A stretch of 64,000 bases of DNA. Source: Neoconidiobolus thromboides FSU 785 (lineage: Eukaryota; Entomophthoromycota; Entomophthoromycetes; Entomophthorales; Neoconidiobolaceae). The DNA lies in NCBI GenBank assembly GCA_025603075.1, contig MU626335.1, forward strand, positions 28,116 to 92,115, read 5' to 3'. Of this stretch, positions 1 through 10,688 are shown one piece after another. Below the pieces are notes generated by a model, which saw only the letters and a list, made by a program, of their open reading frames with translations, was not told the DNA's origin and ran no database searches. Position 1 is the first letter of the stretch. Every line of letters begins with the position of its first letter. Both the position numbers and the translations under genes were made by a program.

Positions 1-39
1 ATATAAACGCTGATCTTTCAAATAACTTTCTTAAAAAAA

Positions 40-909
40 ATGGATTTGTATTTTTTATTTAATAGTGATGAAGAAAATTTGTGTCTCTCGCCTTATGTAT
101 GGCGGATACAGATGGCATTAAAACATAAGGTAAACACGATTTTTATATAATATTGTTTTTTTTAAACTTTTTTAATAGGGTCTTGATTTTAATGAAGTAA
201 AATTAAACTTTAGACAACTTAATAAGACCATTTTGGAATTAACGTAATATTTATAATAATGTATTTTTAAATCTCATAATTTTTAGTGATGGTAAATGGA
301 AGCAAGTTCCAGCCTTAAAGTTTGAAGATGGATCAGTGTATTATAATAGTAGAGATATTGCAATAGAGCTTGAAAAAAGGTTTCCAGAAAACCCAAAATT
401 ATTTCCAAATGGTTCAAAACTTGCCGAATTTTTAGAAAAGTACATTGAAGCTAATATTGATATAATTGGTGGGCTATGTATAGAAGCAGAGAGGGACGTC
501 TTACTAAAGGAAGATCAAGACTTACAGAAAGACTTATTTGACATTGGAATAAAAATGTTTTCACGTCCTATAGAAGGGCTTTATGTGGATTTTGAAAGGT
601 TGTTAAAACCACTTATCCTTATGTTAAAGGATACCCCTTTTTTTGAAGGCACAGAACGTAAGTGATGATTATCATTTTAGTAAATTTGTTTTTACTGTTT
701 TTAATTTAGCTACATACTCTGATTACATCGTCTTTTCCCTATTACAATCTATTAGAGTGCTTACACCTGTACACTTTGAAGTATGTGTTCAAAACATTGA
801 AGACAAAACCTTGATTAACTGGTTCGAGAAATTGTCTAACCTTTTTGATGGATATGCTAAAGCATTTCCTATTAACTTAAAACATGGCCCATATGCTTTA
901 AAAAATTAA
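40..909 (+). CDS. Glutathione S-transferase family protein (4 exons)
   Basis: Exons are 40-129, 179-243, 287-657 and 710-909, giving 241 aa; all three introns start GTAA and end TAG, and the phases agree. The N-terminal thioredoxin-like part reads LYFLFNSDEE, then SPYVWRIQMALKHKG, the place where GSTs of the SPYxxR type carry the catalytic Ser/Cys (here Ser about residue 19). A cis-Pro motif follows (VPAL), then GSVYYNSRDIAIELE, which fits the glutathione gamma-glutamyl binding segment. The C-terminal helical domain contains EPTYSDYIVF, typical of fungal GSTs. The protein should conjugate or reduce small electrophiles with glutathione in the cytosol. The sub-class (Ure2-, omega- or etherase-like) cannot be fixed from sequence reading alone. 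The ATG is the first in frame. No neighbour suggests a pathway. Confidence 0.85.
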
Positions 910-1280
910 AACGTATTTTTAAATATTTATTACCTTAAAGGATTTTGTTACTTGAACTTATATTTTAAAAAACTTTCTAAAGGTTGAAAATACTCTATTA
1001 ATCTAATTTAAAAATCTGATTAGTAAAAGTAGAATACAAGCAGAATATTATATTTTATTGCTGCTATATCTTAATAATTATTTGAAGTATTGTTTTAAAC
1101 TACTAAATTTGGTTAATTTTAATCATCAGTTGATATCCATTAAACTAGATTTTTTTAAAAAGGATTAATGAAAATAATCAAAGCAATCAAAATGAAATGG
1201 TAAAGTTTTACAAGAAATATAATAATATCTCAATGTATCTCAATTAGTTCATTAAAAAAGAGTAAATAACAATAAAACGA
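910..1280. other. AT-rich intergenic region
   Basis: No coding signal, RNA gene or repeat copy recognised. It separates the GST 3' end from the promoter of the secreted-protein gene at 1368. Confidence 0.5.
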
Positions 1281-1288
1281 TATAAAAG
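1281..1288 (+). promoter_or_regulatory. TATA box of the secreted Ser/Asn-rich gene
   Basis: TATAAAAG about 87 nt before the ATG at 1368. The position resembles that of TATA boxes before the secreted-protein genes at 24-43 kb. Confidence 0.5.
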
Positions 1289-1367
1289 TAATGAATTTAT
1301 CGAAAAAAAGCTACTTAAAAAGTTGAGAATAATATAATTCATTTTATTAATATTATCATTCTAAAAT

Positions 1368-2387
1368 ATGATCAAATACACAAGTATTATTTTATTAGTA
1401 GTAGCATCCGTTTTATCAACCCCAGTTCATACTTCTTTTAATAAGACAGAGGCTGAAAATGAAAAGCAGACCATTGATACTAAAAAGCAATATATAGTAT
1501 TAAATTTTATTAATTCGTCAAAAGGTTCTGCAAATTCAACCTTAAACCAAAATAATAACAACATTGATCAAAATAAAAGTGTATCTGCATCCAAAGGGGA
1601 ACAATCAGTTTTAGGTATAAGCCAGATTTCTTCTAACCCAAACTCTACAAGCACAAATTCTTCTTCAATAGTAGCTGAAGTAAATAGTTCAAAGCCTAAT
1701 GGAAATAACAACCCTAATTCAAGTAGCATGAATCCAACAACACAAGCAATCGATATTAATCAATCTACTTCAAACATTCAACAATCAAATAACGCCTCTT
1801 CGAATTTAAATTCTACGGCAATTGACAATAGTACTCCAAATACGATGATAACCCAAAATCAAAATTCTAACCCTAATACCATATCTACATCTACCTCTGA
1901 ATCTGAATCTGAATCTGAATCTGATACAAAAGGCAAAGTGTATAAATTTAACACTCCATTTGTTAATATGGAAATTAGTTTCGATCCTCAAAACAACCGT
2001 GGGATGATAATGTTAGAGCCTATTTCTGAATCTTCATCAACAAATAATTTTGTAAAGGAAGCTTCTAGTCCAAATTTTTCTAGTATTGTTGATACTTCAT
2101 CAACATCTTCCGAAAATGATATCACAAATAACTCTCCTATCTCAAATTCAGAAGGTGCTTTATTTTCTCAAAATGGGAATACCATGCTAAGTGAAGCTGC
2201 AGGAGCAGGTGCTAGTATTGGTGCTTCTAAAGGGCCTAATTCAAGTTTATACAGTGGTAATGGATATAACGCAATTTCTGGGCCCAGTGGATCCATTGTT
2301 TATTCAACTAATTATGGGTCTTCTTATGGACAAGCAGAATATAACTCTAATACAAATGCAATGGCTCAATCCTCTTTTAATAACTAA
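1368..2387 (+). CDS. Secreted Ser/Asn-rich low-complexity protein
   Basis: Single-exon gene of 339 aa starting at an ATG. Residues 1-18 form a signal peptide (MIKYTSIILLVVASVLSTP), so the product is probably secreted or cell-wall bound. The mature chain is dominated by Ser, Asn, Thr and Gln with many N-x-S/T sequons. It contains a SESESESESD run near residue 180 and a less biased block after it (YKFNTPFVNMEISFDPQ) that may be the only folded part. The tail is Gly/Ala/Ser/Tyr-rich. No Cys-rich effector pattern and no GPI hydrophobic tail are seen. No family is recognised. The signal sequence ending in TP and the TATA spacing resemble the secreted array at 24-43 kb, but the GLLG tail is absent. 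Confidence 0.7.
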   Translation: MIKYTSIILLVVASVLSTPVHTSFNKTEAENEKQTIDTKKQYIVLNFINSSKGSANSTLNQNNNNIDQNKSVSASKGEQSVLGISQISSNPNSTSTNSSSIVAEVNSSKPNGNNNPNSSSMNPTTQAIDINQSTSNIQQSNNASSNLNSTAIDNSTPNTMITQNQNSNPNTISTSTSESESESESDTKGKVYKFNTPFVNMEISFDPQNNRGMIMLEPISESSSTNNFVKEASSPNFSSIVDTSSTSSENDITNNSPISNSEGALFSQNGNTMLSEAAGAGASIGASKGPNSSLYSGNGYNAISGPSGSIVYSTNYGSSYGQAEYNSNTNAMAQSSFNN

Positions 2388-2579
2388 ATTCAACTATTAA
2401 CCTGAATTTTAGAATCCAAGTTTAGAATATTGTTAACTCATTTCTATTAATAAATTAAACTACAATGTAAAATTTTAGGCTATGATTTTAATTATATATA
2501 ATTAACTGCCACTATTTGTCTATTATAAATTAGCTATCAGACTAAAAAAATATTAGATAGCTTATTAGAAAAACGAAAT

Positions 2580-3245
2580 TTAATTTAAGAAAGGACTAGA
2601 CATAAAGGTATCATATAACTTTAGGGTAAGGCTAAAATAATATTGTTGAGTATAAGTAAGCTGATGCTTTTTGAGATATATATCAAAGCTGTTTAGCATT
2701 TTAGTAATATGTGTTAAGTAGACTGGATTCTTAGTACGATCCTTTGGTTTTAATAAGGTGTTACTTAAAGCTACTAATAAAATTAGCAGAGAAAGATTAT
2801 AAACCGAAGTGGCTCGGTTTTGTTTTAAAAATTCAATATCGTGGTTACTAACTTTTTGAGGATATTTGACATCTTTGATTTGATCAAATAAACATAATAA
2901 ATTTATCTCATACAAGCTAAATGAATAAAGCGGTATGTCCGATTCAATAGCCTCTAATGGTATATTGGAACTAACGACATGGCTGAAATCAATCAGGTTA
3001 TGGTTACGTTCATACGTACTTAAAGTTTGTTTATGTATGGTAGGTAGCTTAAGTTTATTGGGATTAGGATGATTAATAGGCTTTATGATATAATTCCAAG
3101 GTAATTTGATACACAGAGGTGGCTTTGTTGAAGTTGGAGAGCAGGAAGGTTGTTCACTTGATCCTTGAAATTCATTTTGAGATGGAAACGAAAAGAGGTT
3201 GGTTTTTACGCTTGAAATATCCCAAGTTTTAAAATCAAAACTCAT
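2580..3245 (-). CDS. Unrecognised fungal protein, KQNR family member A
   Basis: Single-exon gene of 221 aa from an ATG at 3245, with TATATAAA about 50 nt upstream. The first 115 residues are Pro/Ser-rich and probably disordered. The C-terminal ~105 residues are Leu-rich and helical-looking. They match the product of 19443-19997: both contain (D/E)(I/M)E(F/Y)(L/F)KQNR, then YN, LLKP or YLKP, TK and YL.HI in the same order and spacing. No signal peptide, no transmembrane segment, no Cys cluster and no known domain was recognised. The conserved half looks like a small helical interaction domain; a regulatory role is only a guess. Confidence 0.65.
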   Translation of the reverse strand: MSFDFKTWDISSVKTNLFSFPSQNEFQGSSEQPSCSPTSTKPPLCIKLPWNYIIKPINHPNPNKLKLPTIHKQTLSTYERNHNLIDFSHVVSSNIPLEAIESDIPLYSFSLYEINLLCLFDQIKDVKYPQKVSNHDIEFLKQNRATSVYNLSLLILLVALSNTLLKPKDRTKNPVYLTHITKMLNSFDIYLKKHQLTYTQQYYFSLTLKLYDTFMSSPFLN

Positions 3246-3494
3246 TCTTATATGTTATAAATAAAATGAAGATTTCTCTCGGTTTATATATTGTATTATA
3301 ATAGTTAAAACAATTAAATATACCAAAAACACTTATTTAATAGTTTTATAATAACATCAAATAAGCTTAGTCACCTAATATTCATTTTATTGGCATAACC
3401 ATAAAATCCCATTAACCTGGAACAATGGGGAATATAAATAACTTTATTTTATTACAAATTAAAATAACAAAGTTCGTTTTCTAAAGTAAAGAAC

Positions 3495-3600
3495 ATATGG
3501 GGATGTATTTTTGTATTTAAGAATTTTACTGACAATTTTTCCACATAAATAGTGCATAAAAATGGAAAAATAATGAAACCAAAAAAAACAGCCTCATATA
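3495..3600 (+). mobile_element. MITE-like palindromic element, copy 1
   Basis: About 105 bp. It begins ATATGGGGATGTATTTTTG and ends CCTCATATA, with the internal inverted pair TTTTTCCA / ATGGAAAAA. It is flanked by TA-type ends. Confidence 0.75.
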
Positions 3601-3660
3601 GCAACTAGAATCTTATTTTAGATATAAATATAGAAAATATTCAGTTTACGTATTAAAAAT

Positions 3661-3731
3661 AGCATCTTGGCGCAGAGGAAGCGCGCGGGGCTCATAACCC
3701 CGAGGTCGAAGGATCGAAACCTTCAGATGCT
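3661..3731 (+). tRNA. Initiator tRNA-Met (CAT)
   Basis: Folds as a 71-nt cloverleaf: acceptor AGCATCT/AGATGCT, D stem GCGC/GCGC, anticodon stem CGGGG/CCCCG with loop CTCATAA, and T stem GAAGG/CCTTC. Three features mark the eukaryotic initiator rather than the elongator: an A1:U72 pair, the three G:C pairs at the base of the anticodon stem, and A54 in the T loop (ATCGAAA instead of TTC). No intron; CCA is not encoded. Confidence 0.96.
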
Positions 3732-3738
3732 ATTAAAG

Positions 3739-3743
3739 TTTTT
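3739..3743 (+). terminator. Pol III T-run terminator of tRNA-iMet
   Basis: TTTTT begins 8 nt after the tRNA 3' end. Confidence 0.7.
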
Positions 3744-4479
3744 GGTCAATTTTAAAAGCTGATAAAAAGGCCTTTATACATTCTCTCATATATTTGTTTG
3801 CTTTTCATCCTATAGACTTACTATAAATAAAACATTATATGCTTCACGTCCTTAAACTAAAAAAGCTATTAGAAAGTACTTTTTTTGAGATGAAACTCAA
3901 TTTATTCTGGAAATATTAATTGTATTAAAAGATTAGAATAAATATTTTCTTAGGATGTTATTATTTTTGAGTTATCGTTTTATATATCAATTATACGTTA
4001 TTTCAATATATGTGGATGTTTTTTACTATTACTCTTTTTGCTATTTTTTAAAAATTTAGAAAGTGATTGACTAATGCGGCTGTTTAAACTTGAATGTGCA
4101 TTGGTAAAGGATAAATTTTATAACTAATTATTTGTTGCGTTCTAGTGATTCAGTCCTTACTGATTGTGTTTTTATTTTAAAATGAACAGTTAGCTAGTAC
4201 CTACCCAAGCTTGAAAAGAGTACTAGTTAATTAATTTCTTAATTTAGAAATATCAAAGAATAATTAGTAGAACATCATTTGAAAGTTAATAATAAAATAG
4301 TAAAAAAATCTATTTTGTTGAAAATTTAAGTCTATTGTATAAACATATGCGTTTATAAACCAAGAAATACGAATCCTTTAAATAACTAACGTTGTAATTA
4401 ACTCAAATAGAAAGTTGGTTAAAGCTATTATTTATGAATTGTTTTGAGATTGAGTAAATAACTTAGATAACTTTAAGGC
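3744..4479. other. AT-rich intergenic region
   Basis: Nothing recognised between the tRNA and the decayed F-box/LRR gene; no ORF of note on either strand. Confidence 0.45.
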
Positions 4480-5743
4480 CTTTAACTTTGTATAAGAGTT
4501 TAAAATGCAACTTAAAATATCATTCATTTCCTTACCATATAAACTAATCTCAAAGGTTTTTAAGTTTAATTTACTCTTCTATGCTTGCGATGAATTAATT
4601 ACTGAATATAAGATAAACGGACATTGCTTTAATTCTAAAATTTCTAATAGCGGATAACAATGATATGTACAATTTATAAACTTCTATCCAATTATAAAAT
4701 TACATATACCTAAAAGTACATGATTGATCTTTTCCTTTGTACAAAGTTCATCTAATAAGAATATGTAAGAGCTTAAATCAGCCTTAAGCTTTGACAACTT
4801 TAAACTTGTTAATTTCGGGAAATAAAGAATACTGTTAGCAGTCCTCAAAGTCAACTTGAAGCAATTTTTTAATTCAAAAACCCTCAATTCATGGAATAAG
4901 GACAGTTCTATGAGATGCCTATCTAAAACTACCCAATTTATTTTAATAAACCTTGCCCTACAAATCCCTTCAAACTTCAGATTTCCTATACTGGCCAAAT
5001 TTAATCCAATTCAATTAAAGATGGAAAAGAGTTGAAATTAATTGTAATTCTTTCTTCGAACATTGACAAGTTTAATCTTATGAGTTAAGGAAAACAGTAA
5101 CCCATAAACAGCTCTCTATCTTTTTTCATTGTAAAGCAACTAGTTATACCGAGGTATTTTAATTGGGTTATTCTATCGAACAAAGCCTTTGAACATTTTA
5201 CTCCATTCCTAATGCTCATAAGGGATAATGATGATAACCCTTTTGGGAATAATTACATTAATATAGGCAAAACATAACTCTCTATAAAATTTAACTCTAA
5301 ATGCTTTATATTGTTACTCAAAGCCGCTAGCTTGTGATAAAATTCTCCCAAATACTCGTTGTCATCACATCCGATATAAAAAGATATACCATTTGGGGAG
5401 AACCCTACCTCTTTTTTAATTTTTTGAAAATTATACTCGTTAGTCCCATATGCTCTCAGATCCGAACAACATCTTTTAGTGAATTTGTGGTTATTACTTT
5501 CTATATTTAGGTATCTAATTAAATGGCCATTTTTCTTTAAATTTTGTTTTTTTTTGCTGAAGCAGTGCTTCTTGTAAATTTTGTAGTTTCCCAGAAACAT
5601 AGTAGTAATGATTGATACCAACTCTTACACGCAGTTAAAACTTTGATTTTATATTTTAAATTTAAATATAGTAATGTTTGTTTGAGGGCATATTGTGGTA
5701 AACAATGGAACTTTAGCTGATAGTTCTGGTTTGATTTGGACAT
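4480..5743 (-). pseudogene. Decayed F-box/LRR gene
   Basis: Reads on the minus strand. The ATG at 5743 opens an F-box-like segment (LPQYALKQTLLYLNL, then KVLTACKSWYQSLL and FWE), the same layout as the F-box gene at 61561. The frame is lost about residue 66 in a run of nine A and resumes one frame over (LKKNGHLIRYLNIE...). Leu-rich repeat pieces continue at 5253-5621 and again at 4684-4998 in separate frames, with degenerate Leu-rich sequence to about 4480. Because at least three frames are needed and stops lie between them, it cannot make a full protein. The boundaries are approximate. Confidence 0.7.
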
Positions 5744-6018
5744 GAATGTATTTTAAATACTGGATAAAATAGAGATCAATAAAAGTGATATAAATATCAA
5801 TTTTTTTAAACTGTTTTTTGAACACTTTTATTTATATACTATTTTCAATAGGTTCGTTATTTGTTTTTCCTTAGTGATTCCAACATAATATCTCATTTAC
5901 CTTATTCACCTCTTGTATTTTCACTCCAAGGCCTTTTTTATTGGCTATAGTATATTGAATAAATGAACTTTCGAAACAAAAGTAGTTTATAGTTATAATA
6001 TAGAGGATCAAACTTTAA

Positions 6019-6174
6019 CTATGTCTTAATGTATAAAAAAGAATTCAACTTTTCTAGAATAGCATGTATGTGCTTCTTTAAATCAAATATTCTTAAATCA
6101 TTATTAGGTAAGCCCATCCTATAACAATTTAAAATTAGGTTGGGGTAGTAACAATTGATCAAATTCTTTGACAT
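6019..6174 (-). pseudogene. Short LRR-like ORF, probable F-box/LRR fragment
   Basis: A 51-codon ATG-to-TAG frame with NLINCYYPNLILN and NNDLRIFDLKKHIHAIL. This resembles the CPNLIxL repeat of the F-box/LRR copies at 4.5 kb and 61.5 kb. It lies just upstream of the decayed gene on the same strand. Probably a detached fragment; a real micro-ORF is possible but unsupported. Confidence 0.35.
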
Positions 6175-6395
6175 CATATGTCAAGTAAAAAACTTGACAG
6201 TTTAAAAATAAGTTTAAAAATAAAAATAACTACCAAAAATTTAAACATGTGTGGATAAAATGGTAGATTTTTAAAGTCTTTCATGGATCAAATCTCACTA
6301 AAGATTATTAATTAGAAATATTTACAGTTAATAAAGCTTTAATATAATATGTTATGTTGAATTTTAAATAACTTTTATTTTAAGCGTTAGTACAA

Positions 6396-6830
6396 TTATT
6401 CTTCGGATTCTTGATCTTTTAACAAAAACTTAATAGATAACGGGTTTACTTTTAGTTTGTTAGTTGTATTGTTCGTGCTATTATTAGTTTCGTTATTACT
6501 TGTTGTGCTTATATCTTCTTCCACATTAATTAAATTAGTTTCATTTGTAAATTCTTGTCTAGTTGGCGAAGTTGAGCTATAAGTAGCATACATAGTATTC
6601 CATTCAAAATTGAATTGCCGTGTATATTCCCCAGAGGAGTCCTCTCTTAGTCTCTTCCTCGTCAGGCTAAACCACTTCCTTACATGTTTTTCATACAATT
6701 TAGCGTCCATAGCTATCTGCTTAATGATTTCACTACATGGCTTCGGGTCGATTTTGAAATAGGATGTTAACACGTATTTTTGATACATAGTGATTAGCAA
6801 AGCTTCTTTCTCTTTATTTTGCTTGACCAT
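6396..6830 (-). CDS. Small homeodomain protein lacking Asn51
   Basis: Single-exon gene of 144 aa, ATG at 6830. Residues about 6-65 align with a standard 60-residue homeodomain without a TALE insertion: helix 1 YVLTSYFKIDP, helix 2 EIIKQIAMDA, helix 3 HVRKWFSLTRKR. Trp48, Phe49 and Arg53 are kept. The position of the normally invariant DNA-contacting Asn51 is Leu (WFSLTR instead of WFxNxR). The rest is Ser/Thr/Asn-rich and acidic and ends with LSIKFLL, echoing the LSLHNILN tail of the homeodomain protein at 10365. The two homeodomains are clearly paralogous (shared VL-S-Y, IDP-PC, QIA-DA). The genes are divergent, about 3.5 kb apart. It should be nuclear; the lost Asn suggests altered or absent DNA binding, perhaps as a dimer partner. 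Confidence 0.85.
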   Translation of the reverse strand: MVKQNKEKEALLITMYQKYVLTSYFKIDPKPCSEIIKQIAMDAKLYEKHVRKWFSLTRKRLREDSSGEYTRQFNFEWNTMYATYSSTSPTRQEFTNETNLINVEEDISTTSNNETNNSTNNTTNKLKVNPLSIKFLLKDQESEE

Positions 6831-8319
6831 GGCTCATGTTCTTTTGAAATTAAATAAATATCTCCAGTTTATAATCGGATCAAAACTTTAAATACTTTTG
6901 AAAACTTCTTTCATATGATTTATTTATAAGCTTCTCTTTTTGGACTTCTGCCTTATGATCTGTTGAACAATGAATCATCAAATTATTGCTGTTATACAAA
7001 GTCACATGTTAAATATTATGACTCAGATCTTTCATATTGTGTAATATTGCCTTAAAAAAGTGCCATATATGGTATACGACTGTTTGGTAATCTCAGGTTA
7101 TTACTTGGCTTTGTCTTTCCAATCAGATATTGGGCAAGAAGGTTCCATTTTATCTATTTGATCTTTATTCTCAAGCTATTTTTGTTTGTAAAATTAAAAT
7201 TTTAGTCATGGACTTGAATTTTGAAAAAAAGTGGTCATAAAAAATTTTAATGATTAATATTATCTATATATAAGAATTTTAATTTTACTTTACTATTAAA
7301 GAATGTGAATGCAAACATTTAAACTTAGTATAATGTTAGAACGCTTACTTAATATGATATTATCTTTTATACTGTTAATTGTATTTTGAATAGTTTATTT
7401 TTAAGGTAGTCACATAATATTTTAATTCTAATAAAGAATGGAAATATTACTTAAGGTGTACAAATTTAAATAATAATAATAATGTTCAATTATAATAAAA
7501 TAATAATAAAATAATAATAAAATGAATCATTTAGTCATAGGATTTATTGGATTATAAAAATAATGTTGAAATTTAGCTTTAAAATATTCAGATGTATATT
7601 TCTTATTTATTTTAAAAATGGTTTATAAATAGAATTTCTTTAAACTGTAAAATTACCATATATTAGAGCTGAAAAATAATAAGAAAGTATTATAAATAGA
7701 GAAAATCAGTATTTAGGTAATTGATTAAAAATAGCAGAAATGATAGAAACACGGAACTATAGATAATATATAAATCATCAACTTTTAATAGTTATATATA
7801 ATTATTTTGATTAAAATAGATTCAAATTAATAATGTGTTAGAGTGAAAAAACAAGCTAAAATTTTTGTCAGTGCAGCTCTTATAATTTTATGAACCAGTT
7901 GATTACTCAAAAGAAAAATCATATTAAAACTCTGTTATCATATTCAACCAGACTTCAAAAAAATTGCGTATAAATAGATTAACTACAAAAATCATCCTTA
8001 AAAAAGTTGAAAAAGAGTTATAGCAGCTATAAAAAGATCCTACAGAAAAGATTTAGAACTGAAAGTATTCATTGAAATGCTATGAATCTTATTATATTGT
8101 TTAAAGAATCATAGGCTGTAAGAAATTTTATTTTCCAAAGCCGTTTATGAATTTTTTTTGGAATTTTAAATATGATTTGAATTATTCAATTAATGCTATA
8201 CTTTAACACAGTCATAAATACTCTTTGTAAGTTATTCATACACTACTATATTTCATAAAATAGAAAATTTAAAAATAAATAATAAATATATTTTTTTGCT
8301 CCAAGTAGTAAGCTTAGGA
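6831..8319. other. Intergenic region between divergent homeodomain genes, left part
   Basis: No coding potential recognised; very AT-rich, with short AATAAT/AATAAA repeats near 7470-7530. It should hold the promoter of the minus-strand homeodomain gene close to 6831-6910. Confidence 0.45.
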
Positions 8320-8391
8320 TCTCGGGTAGTATAGTGGTGAGTATCCCCGCCTGTCACGCGGGAGACCGGGGTTCAATTCCCCGCTCGAGAG
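8320..8391 (+). tRNA. tRNA-Asp (GTC)
   Basis: A 72-nt cloverleaf: acceptor TCTCGGG/CTCGAGA (one G:U), anticodon stem CCCGC/GCGGG with loop CTGTCAC (anticodon GTC), T stem CGGGG/CCCCG with loop TTCAATT, discriminator G. Box A and box B promoters are intact; no intron. Confidence 0.96.
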
Positions 8392-8396
8392 TAGCA

Positions 8397-8401
8397 TTTT
8401 T
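8397..8401 (+). terminator. Pol III T-run terminator of tRNA-Asp
   Basis: TTTTT begins 6 nt after the tRNA. Confidence 0.65.
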
Positions 8402-10299
8402 ACAAAAATTAATAATTTGATGGATATACTAAAGTGTAACCTAATGATCTGAAGTACATCAATATTCTTCTTTTAAATAAAATGTGATTTGTTGATGAAA
8501 GAGCCATCAAATAAATTGACATTCGAAAAGTAAAGTATTGCACAATTTAATATTGAGGTTTGTTTTATAGTGAAATGGAAAGTCAATGGGGGGACGCTTT
8601 GTCCATCCCTTTAAGGTCAGATGTTAAAGAACTGTGGCCAAAATTTCAAGCATAAAGTATATACATACTTTAGTATTAATGAAATAGCAGTAAGTCAACA
8701 AAGCTTTTGGTTCATACCAAAAACTGATTTTGACATTATAGTAATCGTATATAGTCCTTATGGTAAGGATCTTTTTCTAAATATTAGTTAAATAGATATA
8801 TTTATCCTAAAGTGATATTTATATTATGTATTTGTTTGAAAATAAAACTACTACTTTTGCTCATTTCTTTACTTGCTTTATATAAATACTACATAAATTT
8901 GAGACTACAGATTACTTGTATAACTCATTTATGTTTTATTTGAAATTAAATTATCATATTTAGTAAATAGTAATGTTGATTGAAGATTGCTTGAAATGTG
9001 GTTCGGTTTTTGATTTGATTTACACTATGGAGCTGCATGTATATCTATAACATAATAAATATAATTTATTTTAAGAACCTACAACAACAGAATCATAGCT
9101 CTTATTGTCTCATTACAACTAAGTAGCAATAAAATTTATGCCTATACTAAGTAACTAGATTTAAAATAAATTAAGAGCACTTTGAAATAAGTTATTACTA
9201 ATAGCAAGCGATAGCTATAATAATTTATTGAATTTCCAACTTTCATTTAAATCTTGATCACCTGGGATATGATTTAACCTATTTATTATAATTTATGTTT
9301 TTACTTTAAACATCCTGCATAGTAACATAGGTTTTACTGTGTTTATGCAGATTATTTAAATTCATAAGATCAGATTGAGATGATGCTATTTAAATCCTTT
9401 CTTTTGTTTACTGTTGTCTCATGTAGTATAATTTAATAAAAAGGCTCGGATTAATATTAATAGACTATTTTTAAAGTTAGCTATTCAACTAACTTTACTC
9501 ATATAATAAAATTTATTACCTGTGTAAAAAAAGTTCAGAAAGAAATGAACAAAAACATAAATATAGGATTATGTTAAAATTTGAAGATTTTAATTTTGCC
9601 TAATAAGAATAGATATTTTATAAGTCATACTTGAAATAAATAAAAGATGACTTTCGCATCTCAAACCCCGAATGTTGAATAAAATTGGTAATTTGTAGTG
9701 CTCGATAGCATTCTTCAGCTGAATTCTTAAATGACTTTGTTAATATTTAATGTTATTATGGCTCACGTGTATTTTAATTACTTTGTATATTTGATTGAAC
9801 CGAGAATTATATATTTTAAAATATAAATTTATTCTATAAATCGGATGGTTATTTAATCGAACATTTCCCACATGGATCTTTATCTTATTATTTTTACCAC
9901 TTGTTAACATCATTTGGATTTTCAACTTTGATAATTTGGATCTCTATAACGTATCAGTTATTTTTAGGTTCATTTTTTATTGATTTTTAATCTCATTAAT
10001 AATTTTAAGGTGCTTTTTAATCCGACCCCCTTTAAAGCTTTTTGTTCCCTGGCTTAAACTATGTCTTATTTATTCAACATGGCATCAACTATCCATGTGT
10101 AGCTAGGATGAAATAATTATTCATTCTCTAATTCCTCTGTAATTGTTTTATTTCTTTATTATATAAAAAGATAAATTAAATATTAAACAAGATCATTTGA
10201 CCTTCAATTTTGAATTAATACATCAATTGTGCCACTATTTAGGAAGAAATTCACCGTCAGCTGATAGAAAGAGGAAAAACTGGTTTTAAAATAAAAGAA
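8402..10299. other. AT-rich intergenic region upstream of the plus-strand homeodomain gene
   Basis: No supported gene. A 61-codon minus-strand frame at 9740-9925 has no family resemblance and looks random for this composition. Confidence 0.45.
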
Positions 10300-10307
10300 T
10301 ATATAAA
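10300..10307 (+). promoter_or_regulatory. TATA box of the homeodomain gene
   Basis: TATATAAA about 65 nt before the ATG at 10365. Confidence 0.5.
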
Positions 10308-10364
10308 CAGATTAATAGTAAAATAAAAATTTAACATCATCTTAAGGAGTTGGATTATAAAAAA

Positions 10365-10688
10365 ATGTATGTGTATAGAAGTAGAATTCAACTAAACCCA
10401 AAACAAAACTACGTGTTGAGCTCCTACTATTTAATCGATCCAAGGCCATGTCGGGAACTAGTGGACCAAATAGCTTTGGATGCTGGCTTGCCAGTCAAAA
10501 CGGTGCGTACCTGGTTCACAAATAAACGTGGTAGAACCAAGAAGTCTCTACAAGGTAAAGGTAGTCAAACATCAAGTGGTAGCACAACCCCTTGTGACCT
10601 TAAAGAATCATACACTCAGTCTGATGTAAATATTGTGGGAAAGCATCGCTCAAGTAACATGCTTAGCCTTCATAACATCTTAAATTAA
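10365..10688 (+). CDS. Small homeodomain transcription factor
   Basis: A 107-aa protein from the first in-frame ATG at 10365; the upstream frame offers only a TTG. The homeodomain fills residues about 3-62: helix 1 YVLSSYYLIDP, helix 2 ELVDQIALDAGL, helix 3 KTVRTWFTNKRGRTKK. The key Trp48-Phe49-x-Asn51-x-Arg53 set is complete and a basic tail follows, so DNA binding is expected. It is a canonical non-TALE homeodomain. The remaining ~45 residues are Ser/Gly-rich and end with SLHNILN. It is the paralogue of, and divergent from, the homeodomain gene at 6396-6830. Such a divergent pair recalls fungal HD-type mating loci, but no other mating gene is seen, so any such role is speculative. Confidence 0.88.
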   Translation: MYVYRSRIQLNPKQNYVLSSYYLIDPRPCRELVDQIALDAGLPVKTVRTWFTNKRGRTKKSLQGKGSQTSSGSTTPCDLKESYTQSDVNIVGKHRSSNMLSLHNILN

